This document shows, in pieces, positions 36,452 to 44,807 of a stretch of 64,000 nucleotides of DNA. Every line of letters begins with the position of its first letter. The first letter of the stretch is position 1. The stretch is taken from contig DASZMV010000093.1 in the NCBI GenBank assembly GCA_035551675.1, forward strand, positions 1-64,000. The letters run 5' to 3'. Origin of the DNA: JAFECT01 sp035551675 (GTDB lineage: Bacteria; Pseudomonadota; Alphaproteobacteria; Caulobacterales; Caulobacteraceae). The translations under genes were made by a program, and so were the position numbers. The notes beneath the pieces were generated by a model. It was not told where the DNA came from. It did not search any database and saw only the letters and a list, made by a program, of their open reading frames with translations.

Positions 36452-37443
36452 GCCGCGCGGCTCAACGACGGATCGCCGGCGGTCGCCGAAGCCGCGGGCT
36501 TCGGTTCGGCCAGACTCGCCAAAGTCCAGAACGCCCCTTCCAGGTCTTCCTTGATCGGTTCGAAGGCGAAGATCGGTACGGCGCGATCCGCGAGTGCGCG
36601 CATCAACGCCGGCGCCGTCACCTCGCGCGGCAGCAGGATGCGCCAACGGCGCGCGTCGCCCATGCGAGCGGGCATAGGCTCGGCCGCACCGCCCACCGCG
36701 TTGGCCGCTGCGATCAGGCCCGCTTCGTCGGCGGTGACCACCACCGCGCCGTGGGGCGCCAGGCGCGCGGCCTCCGCGACCGGTCCGTGGAAGACGGTGC
36801 GGCCGCCGGCCAGCATGGCGACGCGGTCGCAGAGACTCTCGGCGGCGGCCATAGAATGGGTCGAAAACAGGATCGCGCCACCGCTGGCGCGGAATTCAGC
36901 GAACAGCGACAGGATCTCGCTCTGGCCCACCGGGTCGAGGCCCGACAGCGGCTCGTCCAGGATCAGGAGCTCCGGCGCGTGCGCGAGCGCGCAGAGAATC
37001 TGCACCCGTTGCGCATTGCCCTTGGACAATTCCTCGATGCGCGCGCGGGTGCGACCGCCGAGGCCGATGCGCTCGAGCAGCCGGTCGGCGGAATAGAGCG
37101 CGTGTTTTTTGTCGAAGCCCTTCAGCCGGGCGTGGAAGGCGATGGCCTCGCGCGCCCGCTCGCGCGGGAACAGGCCGCGTTCTTCGGGCAGGAAGCCGAC
37201 CTTGCGCCGGGTCGCCGGCCCGGCCGGCTTGCCGAACAGGCTGATCTCGCCCGCGTCCGGCGGAATCAGACCCAGGACGCAGCGAAGCGTGGTCGACTTG
37301 CCCGCGCCGTTCACCCCGATGAAGGCGGTGATGCTGCCCGGGGGCACGGTCAGGGTCACGTCCGAGACCCCGCCCCCGCCGGCATAGCGCTTGGCGAGGG
37401 AGACGACCTTGAGGACCGGAGCATCGGCGGCGGCGTCTGACAT
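36448..37443 (-). CDS. ABC transporter ATP-binding protein (NatA-like)
   Basis: 331 residues from ATG 37443 (MSDAAADAPV); ATG 37455 is an alternative. Walker A is GVNGAGKST, the signature is LSKGNAQR (degenerate LSGGQ), Walker B is LLILDEPLSGLDP, and the H-loop is STHS. A C-terminal ~90-residue extension is common in this export subfamily. It energises the permease at 34532-35701 and is the first gene of the four-gene operon. Confidence 0.92.
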   Translation of the reverse strand: MSDAAADAPVLKVVSLAKRYAGGGGVSDVTLTVPPGSITAFIGVNGAGKSTTLRCVLGLIPPDAGEISLFGKPAGPATRRKVGFLPEERGLFPRERAREAIAFHARLKGFDKKHALYSADRLLERIGLGGRTRARIEELSKGNAQRVQILCALAHAPELLILDEPLSGLDPVGQSEILSLFAEFRASGGAILFSTHSMAAAESLCDRVAMLAGGRTVFHGPVAEAARLAPHGAVVVTADEAGLIAAANAVGGAAEPMPARMGDARRWRILLPREVTAPALMRALADRAVPIFAFEPIKEDLEGAFWTLASLAEPKPAASATAGDPSLSRAA

Positions 37444-37496
37444 GGGCCTAGGCATGACCGAGGGGGCGTTTCGGTTTCCCTAACGATGTTCGCTGT

Positions 37497-38257
37497 TCAG
37501 ACCTTCCCTGAGTCGGCGACCCGGGCGCCCAGCCGCATGCGAAGCGGCCACAGGACGCCTTCGACCGCATTCTCGGTGGTGCGCTCCAGCCCGGTCTCTT
37601 CAAAGGTCTTGGGGAGGCGATAGCTGCGGAAGATCACGTCGTAGTCGGGAAGAGTGACGCGAAATTAGTGTCGTAGTGCTCGGGCGCCCTCGCATGGTGG
37701 ATACGATGGTAGGCCGGGTTGTTCAGCAGCACGCTGAAGCGGCCGTAGTTCACCTTCAAATTGGCGTGCACGAAGAAGTGGTAGATCGCCACGACGACCC
37801 AGGCCGTCGTCATCACCGGGCTCGGACCCAACGCCAGGATCACCGCCGGCCAGATCGTGACCGCCTTCAGGAACTGATCGCCCACCCAATGCCGCTGCGT
37901 CGTCGTCGCGCTCATGCAAGGGTCGGAATGGTGCAGCGAGTGCATCTTCCATAGCCACGGGATCGCGTGCTGGGCGCGATGGAACGCGTATTCCCCGAAG
38001 TCCATCGCCAGGAAAAACACCGGCAGGCCGAGCCACAGGGGCCATGCGGCCACGCCGAGCGACGCTACGCCGAACCGATGCGCGAGCCCGGTCACGCCGA
38101 GCGACACCGTCGGCAGAAGCAAAATCGCCAGCGCGAATCCCGCCGCCCAAACCACGAGATTGATCAGCCGCTGGGGCTTCTCGCGCCGCCCGGGCCAACG
38201 CAACTCCAATAGGGTGACGAGGACGGCCGCCGTCAGGGTCAGGAGCAACGGGATCAC
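37497..38257 (-). pseudogene. Fatty acid hydroxylase/sterol desaturase, frameshifted near its C-terminus
   Basis: From GTG 38257 the frame encodes 207 residues with the three His boxes of the family: FGEYAFHRAQH, HSLHH and YHRIHHA. It then ends abruptly at FASLFPTTT around 37634. The adjacent frame continues as PDYDVIFRSYRLPKTFEETG and then VEGVLWPLRMRLG to a stop at 37497, just as intact family members do. One missing base near 37645 explains the break. All metal ligands precede it, so a truncated enzyme might still fold, or the shift could be a sequencing error. The family uses a di-iron centre to hydroxylate or desaturate membrane lipids. Confidence 0.8.
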
Positions 38258-38281
38258 AAGCGACGCCTCAATGCTGACCGG

Positions 38282-38683
38282 TCAGTGGTTGCAGGCCTGA
38301 GCGGAGAGATTCAGCGTAATCTTCGTGACCACCACGTTCATCGCATAGGAGGCGGTGGCCGACACCTTCTTGCCGCAGCTGTTGGCGATGTCGGACGTGA
38401 AGACCACGCTCATGTTCGGCCCCTTGTACTCGGTCGCCGCGTAGGCTTTGGTCGAGTTGTTGTCCGTGCAGGTTGCGCCGCTCGCCCCGAGCGGCACATT
38501 GATCGAGGCGCAGCGCGCGGCGGTCTCGCAGGCCCAGTGCATGGCGGTCATGCCCCAGGTGACGAAGCTGAGATGGATCACCGCGAACACCAGGGCGAAG
38601 AACGCCGGCACCACCATGGCGAACTCCGCCAAGCTGCCGCCGTGAACGTCCTTCAGGAACGACTTCGCGCGGTATTTGAGCAT
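38282..38683 (-). CDS. TadE-like minor pseudopilin (set 1)
   Basis: 133 residues from ATG 38683, sharing one base with the previous stop (TGATG). A basic leader is followed by GGSLAEFAMVVPAFFALVF, a prepilin-like cleavage site and helix with Glu near +5. The mature domain has four Cys (WACETAARCA, ATCTDN, NSCGKK) and a C-terminal Cys (QACNH), suggesting disulphides. It is the last gene of TadG-like/TadE/TadE set 1. The same architecture is found at 54376-54771. Confidence 0.88.
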   Translation of the reverse strand: MLKYRAKSFLKDVHGGSLAEFAMVVPAFFALVFAVIHLSFVTWGMTAMHWACETAARCASINVPLGASGATCTDNNSTKAYAATEYKGPNMSVVFTSDIANSCGKKVSATASYAMNVVVTKITLNLSAQACNH

Positions 38684-39255
38684 CAGTACACGCGAATCCA
38701 GACGGTCTGTGTGATGGTCTTCGACAGCAGGCTGGTGACCGTCGCGCCCGGGAAGATGGGTGAATAGGTGTAGCTCGCCTGGACGGGGAGATAGTCGCCC
38801 GCGTTCGTAAGGTCTGTCGCGAGGATCGTCGCACAGGTGGGCGTCGGCGTAGCGTCCGCCTTCGCGGCGATCGATTTGACCAGCGAAAGCGTCGGTGAGC
38901 CGGCCTTACTGCTGCAGTACCAACCTTCGCCAGGTGAGGCGGGAACCGACGCGATGACGGCCGTACCGAGCGACGTGTTCTGGGCTGAACTCGTGATCAT
39001 TGAAGTATAGTTGCTACAGTTAAAGGTCACGCCGGGCGCGCCGTTTGTTGTGGGCGAACACTGGGCCCACACGCTTTCCGCCGCCGCCTGGGCGGCCGAT
39101 TCCACCTGCATCTTGTCGTAGACGTAGACTCCGACGTCCCCGACGTTGATCATCATGTAGGCGAACATGAGCGCGACGAGGGTGAATTCCGCCGCCGCGG
39201 CGCCGCGCGCCTCGCGCAGAAACGCGCTGAAACGGGTCGCCATACGCCGCATCAT
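38683..39255 (-). CDS. TadE-like minor pseudopilin (set 1, second)
   Basis: 190 residues from ATG 39255, whose ATGA overlaps the stop of the TadG-like gene; ATG 39252 is also possible. The leader ends REARG and is followed by AAAAEFTLVALMFAYMMINV, the prepilin-like helix. The Cys-containing mature domain (WAQCS, FNCSNY, WYCSSK, PTCATI) ends in a beta-rich region, PIFPGATVTSLL, shared with the homologue at 54768-55337. Probably a minor pilus component processed by CpaA. Confidence 0.88.
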   Translation of the reverse strand: MMRRMATRFSAFLREARGAAAAEFTLVALMFAYMMINVGDVGVYVYDKMQVESAAQAAAESVWAQCSPTTNGAPGVTFNCSNYTSMITSSAQNTSLGTAVIASVPASPGEGWYCSSKAGSPTLSLVKSIAAKADATPTPTCATILATDLTNAGDYLPVQASYTYSPIFPGATVTSLLSKTITQTVWIRVY

Positions 39256-40790
39256 CCGACCAGTCCCGCGCGCGTGGCGCCGGTGCCGGTCGGCGGCGTC
39301 AGGCCCGCGGACGAACATTGATTGGTCGGGTTGGAGAAGATGCTGCCGGTGCCGTTCTCACTGAAGTTCTTCACAACCAGGGCGAAACAAGAGTACTGCC
39401 CTGACAGCTTGTTCTCGGCGCCGGCGAAATTCATGCTCGAGGCAGGCGAATAGTAGAGCCCCTGGATGTTCCAGGTCAGACCGCTGCCGGCGAAGCCGCC
39501 GTCGATGCTGTCGTCGGAAAGTGTCTTCGTTGACGCCGTGCCGTTACGCAGGTTCGGGTTCACATAGACCGCGATGCCGGCAAACGTCCCTTGTGTCGGC
39601 GCCGACAGATCGAGTTCACCATCGGGCTGCGGGTAAAAGCCGACTGAGGTACACTTGTTATTGCCGCTGCCGGTGCATCCGATCGGGAACGCCAGCGTGT
39701 TTCCGGTCAGGCCGGTGTCGGTTAGCGTCGTTCCGGTGAAGATGATCGTCGTGCCATTGCCGCCGGTTCCGTCGAACTTGAAACCGGCGAGGTCGAGCGT
39801 GCCGTTATAGATGATAATCGTGGTTCCGTTCGTTGCGCTCGACGTAAAGGTCGTGTTGCCGCTCAGGGTGACGCTACCGCAATAAACCTTGATGGCCGAC
39901 GATGACGTGATCGTGCCGCTGATTGTCGCGCCGGCGAACTTGTTGTTGGTCGTGCCGCCGCAGCTCGTCGCCGCGTCGGGGATGTTGGTGGTGGTCGCCA
40001 GCTTGGACCACGGGTCGGTGATCGACGCCTTGCCGCCCACCGCGCCGGACGCGCCGGCGGACGAACAGGTGGAATCGGCCGTGACGGCCGCATCGACTTC
40101 AGTGGCGAGCGCATGGCCCGAGCAGCTCGTTGACGCGTCGCTGAACAGCGAACAGCCGCCGGAATTGAACTTGGGGCTGCCGGATGCGGAGATCGCATTG
40201 CCCGACGTGTTCAGACCGAGAATGCAGTAGACGGTCGACGACAGCGAGTTTCTCGACCAAGCCGTGGCGGAAATGGTGACCGCCTTGGTCGAAGCGCCGA
40301 TGGTCGCGTCGCCCTGGTAGCCGACGACGCGCATGAGCGAAATCGGCACCAGCTTGGTGACCGTGACTTGATAGCATTGGCTGGCGCCGCCCGGGCAGGC
40401 TTTGCTGGTGGTGCAGCTCCCCGTCGCGGTCTTCGCGTAGCAGTTGGTGGTGACGGTGACATTGTTCGCGCCACTGGTGAACCCCAATTTAGACGCGGTG
40501 GCCGCCGCCTCGCAGTCGAAGTTGCCGGGCGACGTCGAGCAGCTTGCGCCGCCGGCAGTGCCGCCGTTCAGACCCGCCGACATCGCCGCGGAGTCGGCGA
40601 CGTTCTGCGCCGCGCGCTGGTTCATATACCAATCGCCGGTCTCGATCGCCATGCCGAGGGCGCCCACGACGGGTACGATCAAAAGCGCGGTCATCGCCGC
40701 GATGTTGCCGCGACGGTCTCCACCGAGGCGCAACAGCGCGCGCAAGAGCGCGACCGGCGCAAAACTGAATCGGCCCGACCCGACTTTCAC
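39252..40790 (-). CDS. TadG-like protein with C-terminal beta-helix domain (copy A)
   Basis: 512 residues from GTG 40790 with GGAGG six bases upstream. The N-terminus has RRGNIAAMTALLIVPVVGAL, the TadE/TadG-type membrane anchor, then ETGDWYMNQRAAQNVADSAA. There is no vWA domain. The rest is a Cys-rich, Ser/Thr/Gly-rich beta region with repeats such as TTIIIYNGTLDLAGF and TTIIFTGTTLTDTG, ending NIQGLYYSPASSMNFAG and a segment around SCFALVVKNF. It is closely related along its length to the next gene, so the two arose by recent duplication. Confidence 0.88.
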   Translation of the reverse strand: MKVGSGRFSFAPVALLRALLRLGGDRRGNIAAMTALLIVPVVGALGMAIETGDWYMNQRAAQNVADSAAMSAGLNGGTAGGASCSTSPGNFDCEAAATASKLGFTSGANNVTVTTNCYAKTATGSCTTSKACPGGASQCYQVTVTKLVPISLMRVVGYQGDATIGASTKAVTISATAWSRNSLSSTVYCILGLNTSGNAISASGSPKFNSGGCSLFSDASTSCSGHALATEVDAAVTADSTCSSAGASGAVGGKASITDPWSKLATTTNIPDAATSCGGTTNNKFAGATISGTITSSSAIKVYCGSVTLSGNTTFTSSATNGTTIIIYNGTLDLAGFKFDGTGGNGTTIIFTGTTLTDTGLTGNTLAFPIGCTGSGNNKCTSVGFYPQPDGELDLSAPTQGTFAGIAVYVNPNLRNGTASTKTLSDDSIDGGFAGSGLTWNIQGLYYSPASSMNFAGAENKLSGQYSCFALVVKNFSENGTGSIFSNPTNQCSSAGLTPPTGTGATRAGLVG

Positions 40791-40874
40791 GTGAAGCCTC
40801 CCGCGGCGTCGAACGCCGCCCCCGGCAATCCGGAATTAGGCTTTATGAAATATCACAGCGGTCGCTCTAGGCTG

Positions 40875-40892
40875 ATACCCACAATATGGTAT
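40875..40892 (+). promoter_or_regulatory. 18-bp regulon motif before TadG-like copy A
   Basis: ATACCCA-CAAT-ATGGTAT, with perfect ATACC/GGTAT outer arms, 85 bases before the GTG start of the minus-strand gene at 39252-40790. The rest of 40791-40953 contains no gene. Confidence 0.65.
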
Positions 40893-40953
40893 GGCCCTCG
40901 TCGCCGCCGCGACACCGCCTGTGGCGGAGGGTCGCTCTGTCCTGTCTCCGTCG

Positions 40954-42483
40954 CTACCCGATCATGCTTGCCCGCGTGCTGCCGACTCCGGTCGGAGGGA
41001 CGAGGCCCGCCTGGGTGCACTGGTTGGTCGGGCTGGAGAAGATGCTGCCGGTGCCGTTGGTGCTGAAATTCTTCACCACCAGAGAGAAGCAGGACAACTG
41101 GTTGGAGTCCTTGTTCTCGGCGCCGGAGAAGCTCATCGACGAATTCGGCGAATAGTACAGCCCCTGAATGTCCCAGGTAACGCCGTTGCCTGCGAAGCTG
41201 CCGTCGATGCTGCGCCCCGTGCCCGTCGTCAGGTTGGGATTCACATAGACCGCGACCCCGGACCAGGTGCCGCTCGTCGGCGCGGAGATGTCGAGGACGC
41301 CGTCGCCCTGGGGATAATAGTCCACGTCGCTGCACTTGCTCTTCCCCTTGCCGGTACAGCCCGCGGGGAACTGGAGCGCGCCGTTGGTCACCCCGGGGTC
41401 TGTGAGCGTGGTGCCTGTGAACACGATGGTGGTGTGCGACGTCGAGGTCGTGGACAGGGTGAAACCCGCGAAATCGAGCGTGCCGTTATAGATGATGACG
41501 GTGGTCCCCGGCGACGCGGAGCTGATCTGGACGTTCGCGCCGAGGGTGAGATTGCCGCACACATAGACCGTGGATTTGCTCGCGAAATTCTGGTTGGTCG
41601 ACCAGGTCGCGCCGGGGAACTTGGCCGCGCTGGTCCCCCCACACTGGCTCGCGCCCGCCGCGTCAGGAATGTTGGCCGTCTTCGCCAAGGCTTTCCACGT
41701 GGTGTCGGAAATCGAAGGCTGATTGCTCTTCGCGGAGACCGAGGCGCAGGTCGAGTCCGCCGTCGAGGCTGCATCCACGTTGTTGGCGAGAGAGTGGCCG
41801 CTGCAGTTGGTCGAGGCGTCGCTGAACAGGCTGCAGCCGCCGGAATCGAACTTGGGGCTGCCGCTCGCCGAGATGGCGTCGCCTGATGTCGCGAGAGCCA
41901 GGATGCAATAGACCGCCGAACTCTGACTGTTACGGGACCACGCCGTGGCGGAAATGCTGACCGCCTTGGTCGAACCGCCGATCGTCGCGTCCCCTTTATA
42001 GCCGACGATGCCCATGATCGACACCGGCACCAGCTTGGTGACGGTGACCTGGTAACACTGGCTAGCGCCGCCGGGGCAGGTCTTGGTGGTGGTGCAGCTC
42101 CCCGTCGCGGTTGTCGCGTAGCAGTTGGTCGTGACGGTGACGTTGTTCGAGCCACTGGTCAGCCCGAACTGAGACGCCGTCGCGGCCGCCTCGCAATCGA
42201 AGTTACCTGGCGACGTGGAACAACTCGTCCCGCCAGCGGTGCCTCCGTTCAGACCCGCGGATAACGCCGCCGAGTCGGCCGCGTTTTGAACCGCCCGCTG
42301 GTTCATGTACCAATCGCCGGTTTCGATCGCCATGCCCAGCGCGCCCACCAGGGGCACGATCAGGAGCGCCGTCATGGCCGCGATGTTGCCGCGGCGATCT
42401 CGGGCGAAATCGAACAGTCGAAACAGTCGCGCAAGCGCAGCGACTCCAGAACGACGCGACCCCAAGTTCACGCGCATCCCCAT
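40954..42483 (-). CDS. TadG-like protein with C-terminal beta-helix domain (copy B)
   Basis: 509 residues from ATG 42483; ATG 42477 is an alternative that aligns better with copy A. The anchor RRGNIAAMTALLIVPLVGAL, the N-terminal Cys pattern (SCSTSPGNFDCEAAATAS) and the beta-helix segments (TTVIIYNGTLDFAGF, WDIQGLYYSPNSSMSFSG) match copy A almost throughout. Unlike copy A it is not followed by TadE genes and has its own promoter region with four regulon motifs. It may encode an alternative minor pilus component. Confidence 0.88.
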   Translation of the reverse strand: MGMRVNLGSRRSGVAALARLFRLFDFARDRRGNIAAMTALLIVPLVGALGMAIETGDWYMNQRAVQNAADSAALSAGLNGGTAGGTSCSTSPGNFDCEAAATASQFGLTSGSNNVTVTTNCYATTATGSCTTTKTCPGGASQCYQVTVTKLVPVSIMGIVGYKGDATIGGSTKAVSISATAWSRNSQSSAVYCILALATSGDAISASGSPKFDSGGCSLFSDASTNCSGHSLANNVDAASTADSTCASVSAKSNQPSISDTTWKALAKTANIPDAAGASQCGGTSAAKFPGATWSTNQNFASKSTVYVCGNLTLGANVQISSASPGTTVIIYNGTLDFAGFTLSTTSTSHTTIVFTGTTLTDPGVTNGALQFPAGCTGKGKSKCSDVDYYPQGDGVLDISAPTSGTWSGVAVYVNPNLTTGTGRSIDGSFAGNGVTWDIQGLYYSPNSSMSFSGAENKDSNQLSCFSLVVKNFSTNGTGSIFSSPTNQCTQAGLVPPTGVGSTRASMIG

Positions 42484-42525
42484 GATGACGAGCCCCGGCC
42501 GCTACGGCCGGAATCAACCCGTTCA

Positions 42526-42622
42526 ATACCAATGTTATGGGATTATTGAGGTTAAACGATACCCAGTTTGTGGTCTGATCTACCTAGAACATGGCATGTT
42601 CTTGATACCCAAGGTTAAGTTA
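42526..42622. promoter_or_regulatory. Four 18-bp regulon motifs before TadG-like copy B
   Basis: Sites at 42526-42543 (ATACCAA-TGTT-ATGGGAT), 42559-42576 (ATACCCA-GTTT-GTGGTCT), 42580-42597 (CTACCTA-GAAC-ATGGCAT) and 42605-42622 (ATACCCA-AGGT-TAAGTTA). They are 33, 21 and 25 bases apart, the last two close to two helical turns. The second lies 76 bases before the start codon. Confidence 0.65.
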
Positions 42623-42693
42623 GCCACAAGATAGTAATACTTAATTTTAGCAGATCATCGGGCGCGCCGGACGAAGATGGCGCCAAGAGGATT

Positions 42694-43110
42694 TCAGCGC
42701 TTGCCGCGCCGCTCCACCGGCAGGCCGGCGGCGCGCCAGGCTTCGAGGCCGCCGTCCAGGACGAAGAACTCCATCGGCCCGATCGCGGCCCGAAGCGCCG
42801 CGCAGTGCCTGGCGATCAGTGCGCCGTCTTCATCGTAGAGAATGACGGCCCCCCGGCCGGGCGAATGCTCGAACAGGGCCTGCACCGGCACATTGACCGC
42901 GCCGCGCACATGGCCGGCGGCAAAGGCTTTCGGGTCGCGCAGGTCGAGAAGGCGCACGCCCTCGCGGATCAGGCGACCGACCTCGTCCGGTTCGACCTTC
43001 TCGGCGTCCGACGGCGTGCCGGGTCCGACGCCGCGCACCTCCAGCCGCGACTCGGTTTCGTCGCGCTCGACGGCGGCTGGCCGCTCGTCGCGCATTGGTC
43101 CGTTCTCCAT
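42694..43110 (-). CDS. Rhodanese-like domain protein lacking the catalytic Cys
   Basis: 138 residues from ATG 43110 with GGGG upstream. The rhodanese fold is recognisable: VRLLDLRDPKAFAAGHVRGAVNVP, then VILYDEDGALIARHCAALRA, then FVLDGGLEAWRAAGLPV. At the active-site loop, where active enzymes have Cys, this protein reads LYDEDG, so sulphurtransferase activity is unlikely. A polar ~45-residue N-terminal segment precedes the domain. It may be a binding or regulatory module. Context: between the pilus genes and LuxR 1. Confidence 0.8.
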   Translation of the reverse strand: MENGPMRDERPAAVERDETESRLEVRGVGPGTPSDAEKVEPDEVGRLIREGVRLLDLRDPKAFAAGHVRGAVNVPVQALFEHSPGRGAVILYDEDGALIARHCAALRAAIGPMEFFVLDGGLEAWRAAGLPVERRGKR

Positions 43111-43291
43111 GGCTTTTTCCCCGACAGCCAATGAGCCGTGACGTTTGAACGCACCCGACAAACTGGGGTTCCCAAAAAATCTCGAAAAAGATTGGCCCTG
43201 GGGGAAGCCTACAACCGAACCGGCGGCGGGTCGAGAATATTGAGCCCGTTCAACCAAATTATAACAATTATTTCCACGCGTTATGAATAAC

Positions 43292-43309
43292 AGCCGGCTC
43301 GAACCGGCC
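43292..43309 (-). terminator. Weak hairpin after LuxR regulator 1
   Basis: GCCGG and CCGGC pair around a six-base loop just after the luxR 1 stop on the minus strand. The following bases (TGTTATTC) are only moderately T-rich, so termination is uncertain. Confidence 0.3.
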
Positions 43310-43312
43310 GTC

Positions 43313-43894
43313 TCAATGCACCAGATAGCCCATCAACCGGGCGAACAGCTGTTCCTTGGAATGGACGCCGAGCTTCGCATAGGCCCGCTTCATGTGGGTG
43401 CGGGCGGTGAGCAGGGTCACGCCCAGATCGTCGGCGATATCGGAGGGAGTGCGGCCGCGAAACAACCTGCGCACCACCTGCTGTTCCGCCCCGGTCAGGC
43501 CGTAGGCCGCGGCCAGGTCGAGAAGCTGGGGCTCTGACCGCTCGCCGCGGAAGGAAGCGGCATAGCGCGGCTCGGGTCCTTCAAGCACGCGCAGGTGAAG
43601 CACCAGCCGGCGAGCCGGATCCGAATGGTCGAAGACATCGACCGCGCCGGTCGGAGACGCAGCCCGCTCCAGAAGTTGGGTCAGCTGGGCCTGGCGCAGG
43701 CGATTCGCGCCCTGCAGCTTGCCCTCGCGATCCACGAGCGGGCCGTCGCCGTCCAGGAGTGTGAAGGTTCCGCGCGTGCGCCACACGATTCGAAAGTTCG
43801 GCTCCAGCACCATTACCGCCTGACCTTGCAACTCAAGCCAGTCGGCCGCCCAGGACCGCTCAGTCTCGATTCTGCCTGTATTGTCCGTGGTCAA
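43313..43894 (-). CDS. LuxR/GerE-type transcription regulator 1
   Basis: 193 residues from TTG 43894 with GGGGAC eight bases upstream; the paralogue at 59128 aligns to the same start. The N-terminal ~120 residues form a small alpha/beta sensor-like domain (GQAVMVLEPNFRIVWRTRG), possibly PAS-related but not a recognised receiver or autoinducer domain. The C-terminal GerE helix-turn-helix reads YGLTGAEQQVVRRLFRG, then SDIADDLGVTLLTARTHMK. With no receiver Asp visible, control is probably not by phosphorylation. It is divergent from the SCPU pilus operon and shares a 260-base region with four regulon motifs, suggesting direct and self regulation. Confidence 0.9.
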   Translation of the reverse strand: MTTDNTGRIETERSWAADWLELQGQAVMVLEPNFRIVWRTRGTFTLLDGDGPLVDREGKLQGANRLRQAQLTQLLERAASPTGAVDVFDHSDPARRLVLHLRVLEGPEPRYAASFRGERSEPQLLDLAAAYGLTGAEQQVVRRLFRGRTPSDIADDLGVTLLTARTHMKRAYAKLGVHSKEQLFARLMGYLVH

Positions 43895-43926
43895 TGGAAC
43901 GTCCCCGCCTTAAGAACTTAAAGTTT

Positions 43927-44084
43927 CACCCCAAGACTAGGTATGTGTGCGTGTCCCCCACGCTACATCCGATATCTTGGTATGCAAAATGATAGTTAAT
44001 CTATCTAAACCAATCCCCTGGTAGATCAATGGTTTCCTGGGGATTAACCGATTTTGCAGCCTGACTATACCTAGGGATGGGGAT
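43927..44084. promoter_or_regulatory. Four 18-bp regulon motifs between luxR 1 and the SCPU operon
   Basis: On the minus strand: 43927-43944 (ATACCTA-GTCT-TGGGGTG), 43966-43983 (ATACCAA-GATA-TCGGATG) and 44007-44024 (CTACCAG-GGGA-TTGGTTT). On the plus strand: 44067-44084 (ATACCTA-GGGA-TGGGGAT). The last is 71 bases before the first SCPU gene. The first is 33 bases before luxR 1. The first three lie 39 and 41 bases apart. Confidence 0.65.
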
Positions 44085-44120
44085 GTTGGCCACCGTAGCC
44101 GGGTGCGACAAGTAGGCTGC

Positions 44121-44135
44121 TTAACGACTTGTTAA
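44121..44135 (+). promoter_or_regulatory. CtrA-type box before the SCPU pilus operon
   Basis: TTAA-CGACTTG-TTAA is an exact TTAA-N7-TTAA, the recognition sequence of the cell-cycle regulator CtrA in Caulobacter-like bacteria. It ends 19 bases before the GTG start of the first subunit gene, so binding there might activate or block transcription depending on where the transcript starts. Confidence 0.6.
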
Positions 44136-44154
44136 GGCCCAACTGGGGGGATCG

Positions 44155-44787
44155 GTGGGCGTACTTCTCGCAAATCGCGCACGTCTGCTCGCCATCGCGC
44201 TCGCCGCGAGCGGCGCCGTTGCGCTCTCTGTCGCGACCCCGGCCGCCGCTCAGCCGTTCTCCGGCGGACCGGTGACGTCGCCGTCGTCGGTGACGCTCGG
44301 CATCCCGGTGACCGCGTCGGTCTCCGCGTCCTGCGCCTTCACCAGCGCGGCGCCGAACGGGACCTACGCGGTGCCGAACCTGATGGCGACCTGGACCAAC
44401 GACTTTCCGTTCGTGGTGGCCTGCACCGGACCGTTCCGGGTCGGCGTGGTGTCCGCCAACGGCGCCCTGCTGGCGCCCGGCGCCGGCGAGACCGGCTACA
44501 CCACCAGCGCGCCTTACAACGTCGCCCTCGACCTGAAGGGCGACACCCTCGACTCGGGATTCCAGACCTGCGCCGCCGCGGGCCTGACCGCGGCCGCCGC
44601 GTCGCCGTGCGCGACCTTCCGCGGCCCAGCCTCGACGACGGCGGGCCTGAAACTCGCCGGCGCCTCGACCACCGGCGCGCAATCGACCGTTCGAGTGTCG
44701 GCGCCCGCCTATGCGGGCTCCGCCATTCTCGTGGCCTCTACCGGCTACACCGACACACTTACCGTAACGCTTAGCCCATCAACCTAA
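44155..44787 (+). CDS. SCPU-type pilus subunit 1
   Basis: 210 residues from GTG 44155 with GGGGGG five bases upstream. A signal peptide ends ATPAAAQ. The mature part is an Ig-like beta-sandwich with Cys at SASCAF, VACTG, QTCAA and SPCAT, and ends with the strand TDTLTVTLSPST typical of spore-coat-U subunits. It differs from the later subunits by an extra Cys pair and lacks the clear alternating donor strand, so it may be a specialised (base or terminator) subunit. It is the first gene of the chaperone-usher operon. Confidence 0.82.
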   Translation: MGVLLANRARLLAIALAASGAVALSVATPAAAQPFSGGPVTSPSSVTLGIPVTASVSASCAFTSAAPNGTYAVPNLMATWTNDFPFVVACTGPFRVGVVSANGALLAPGAGETGYTTSAPYNVALDLKGDTLDSGFQTCAAAGLTAAAASPCATFRGPASTTAGLKLAGASTTGAQSTVRVSAPAYAGSAILVASTGYTDTLTVTLSPST

Positions 44788-44807
44788 TACCCGGGGGGAT
44801 TCCGGTT

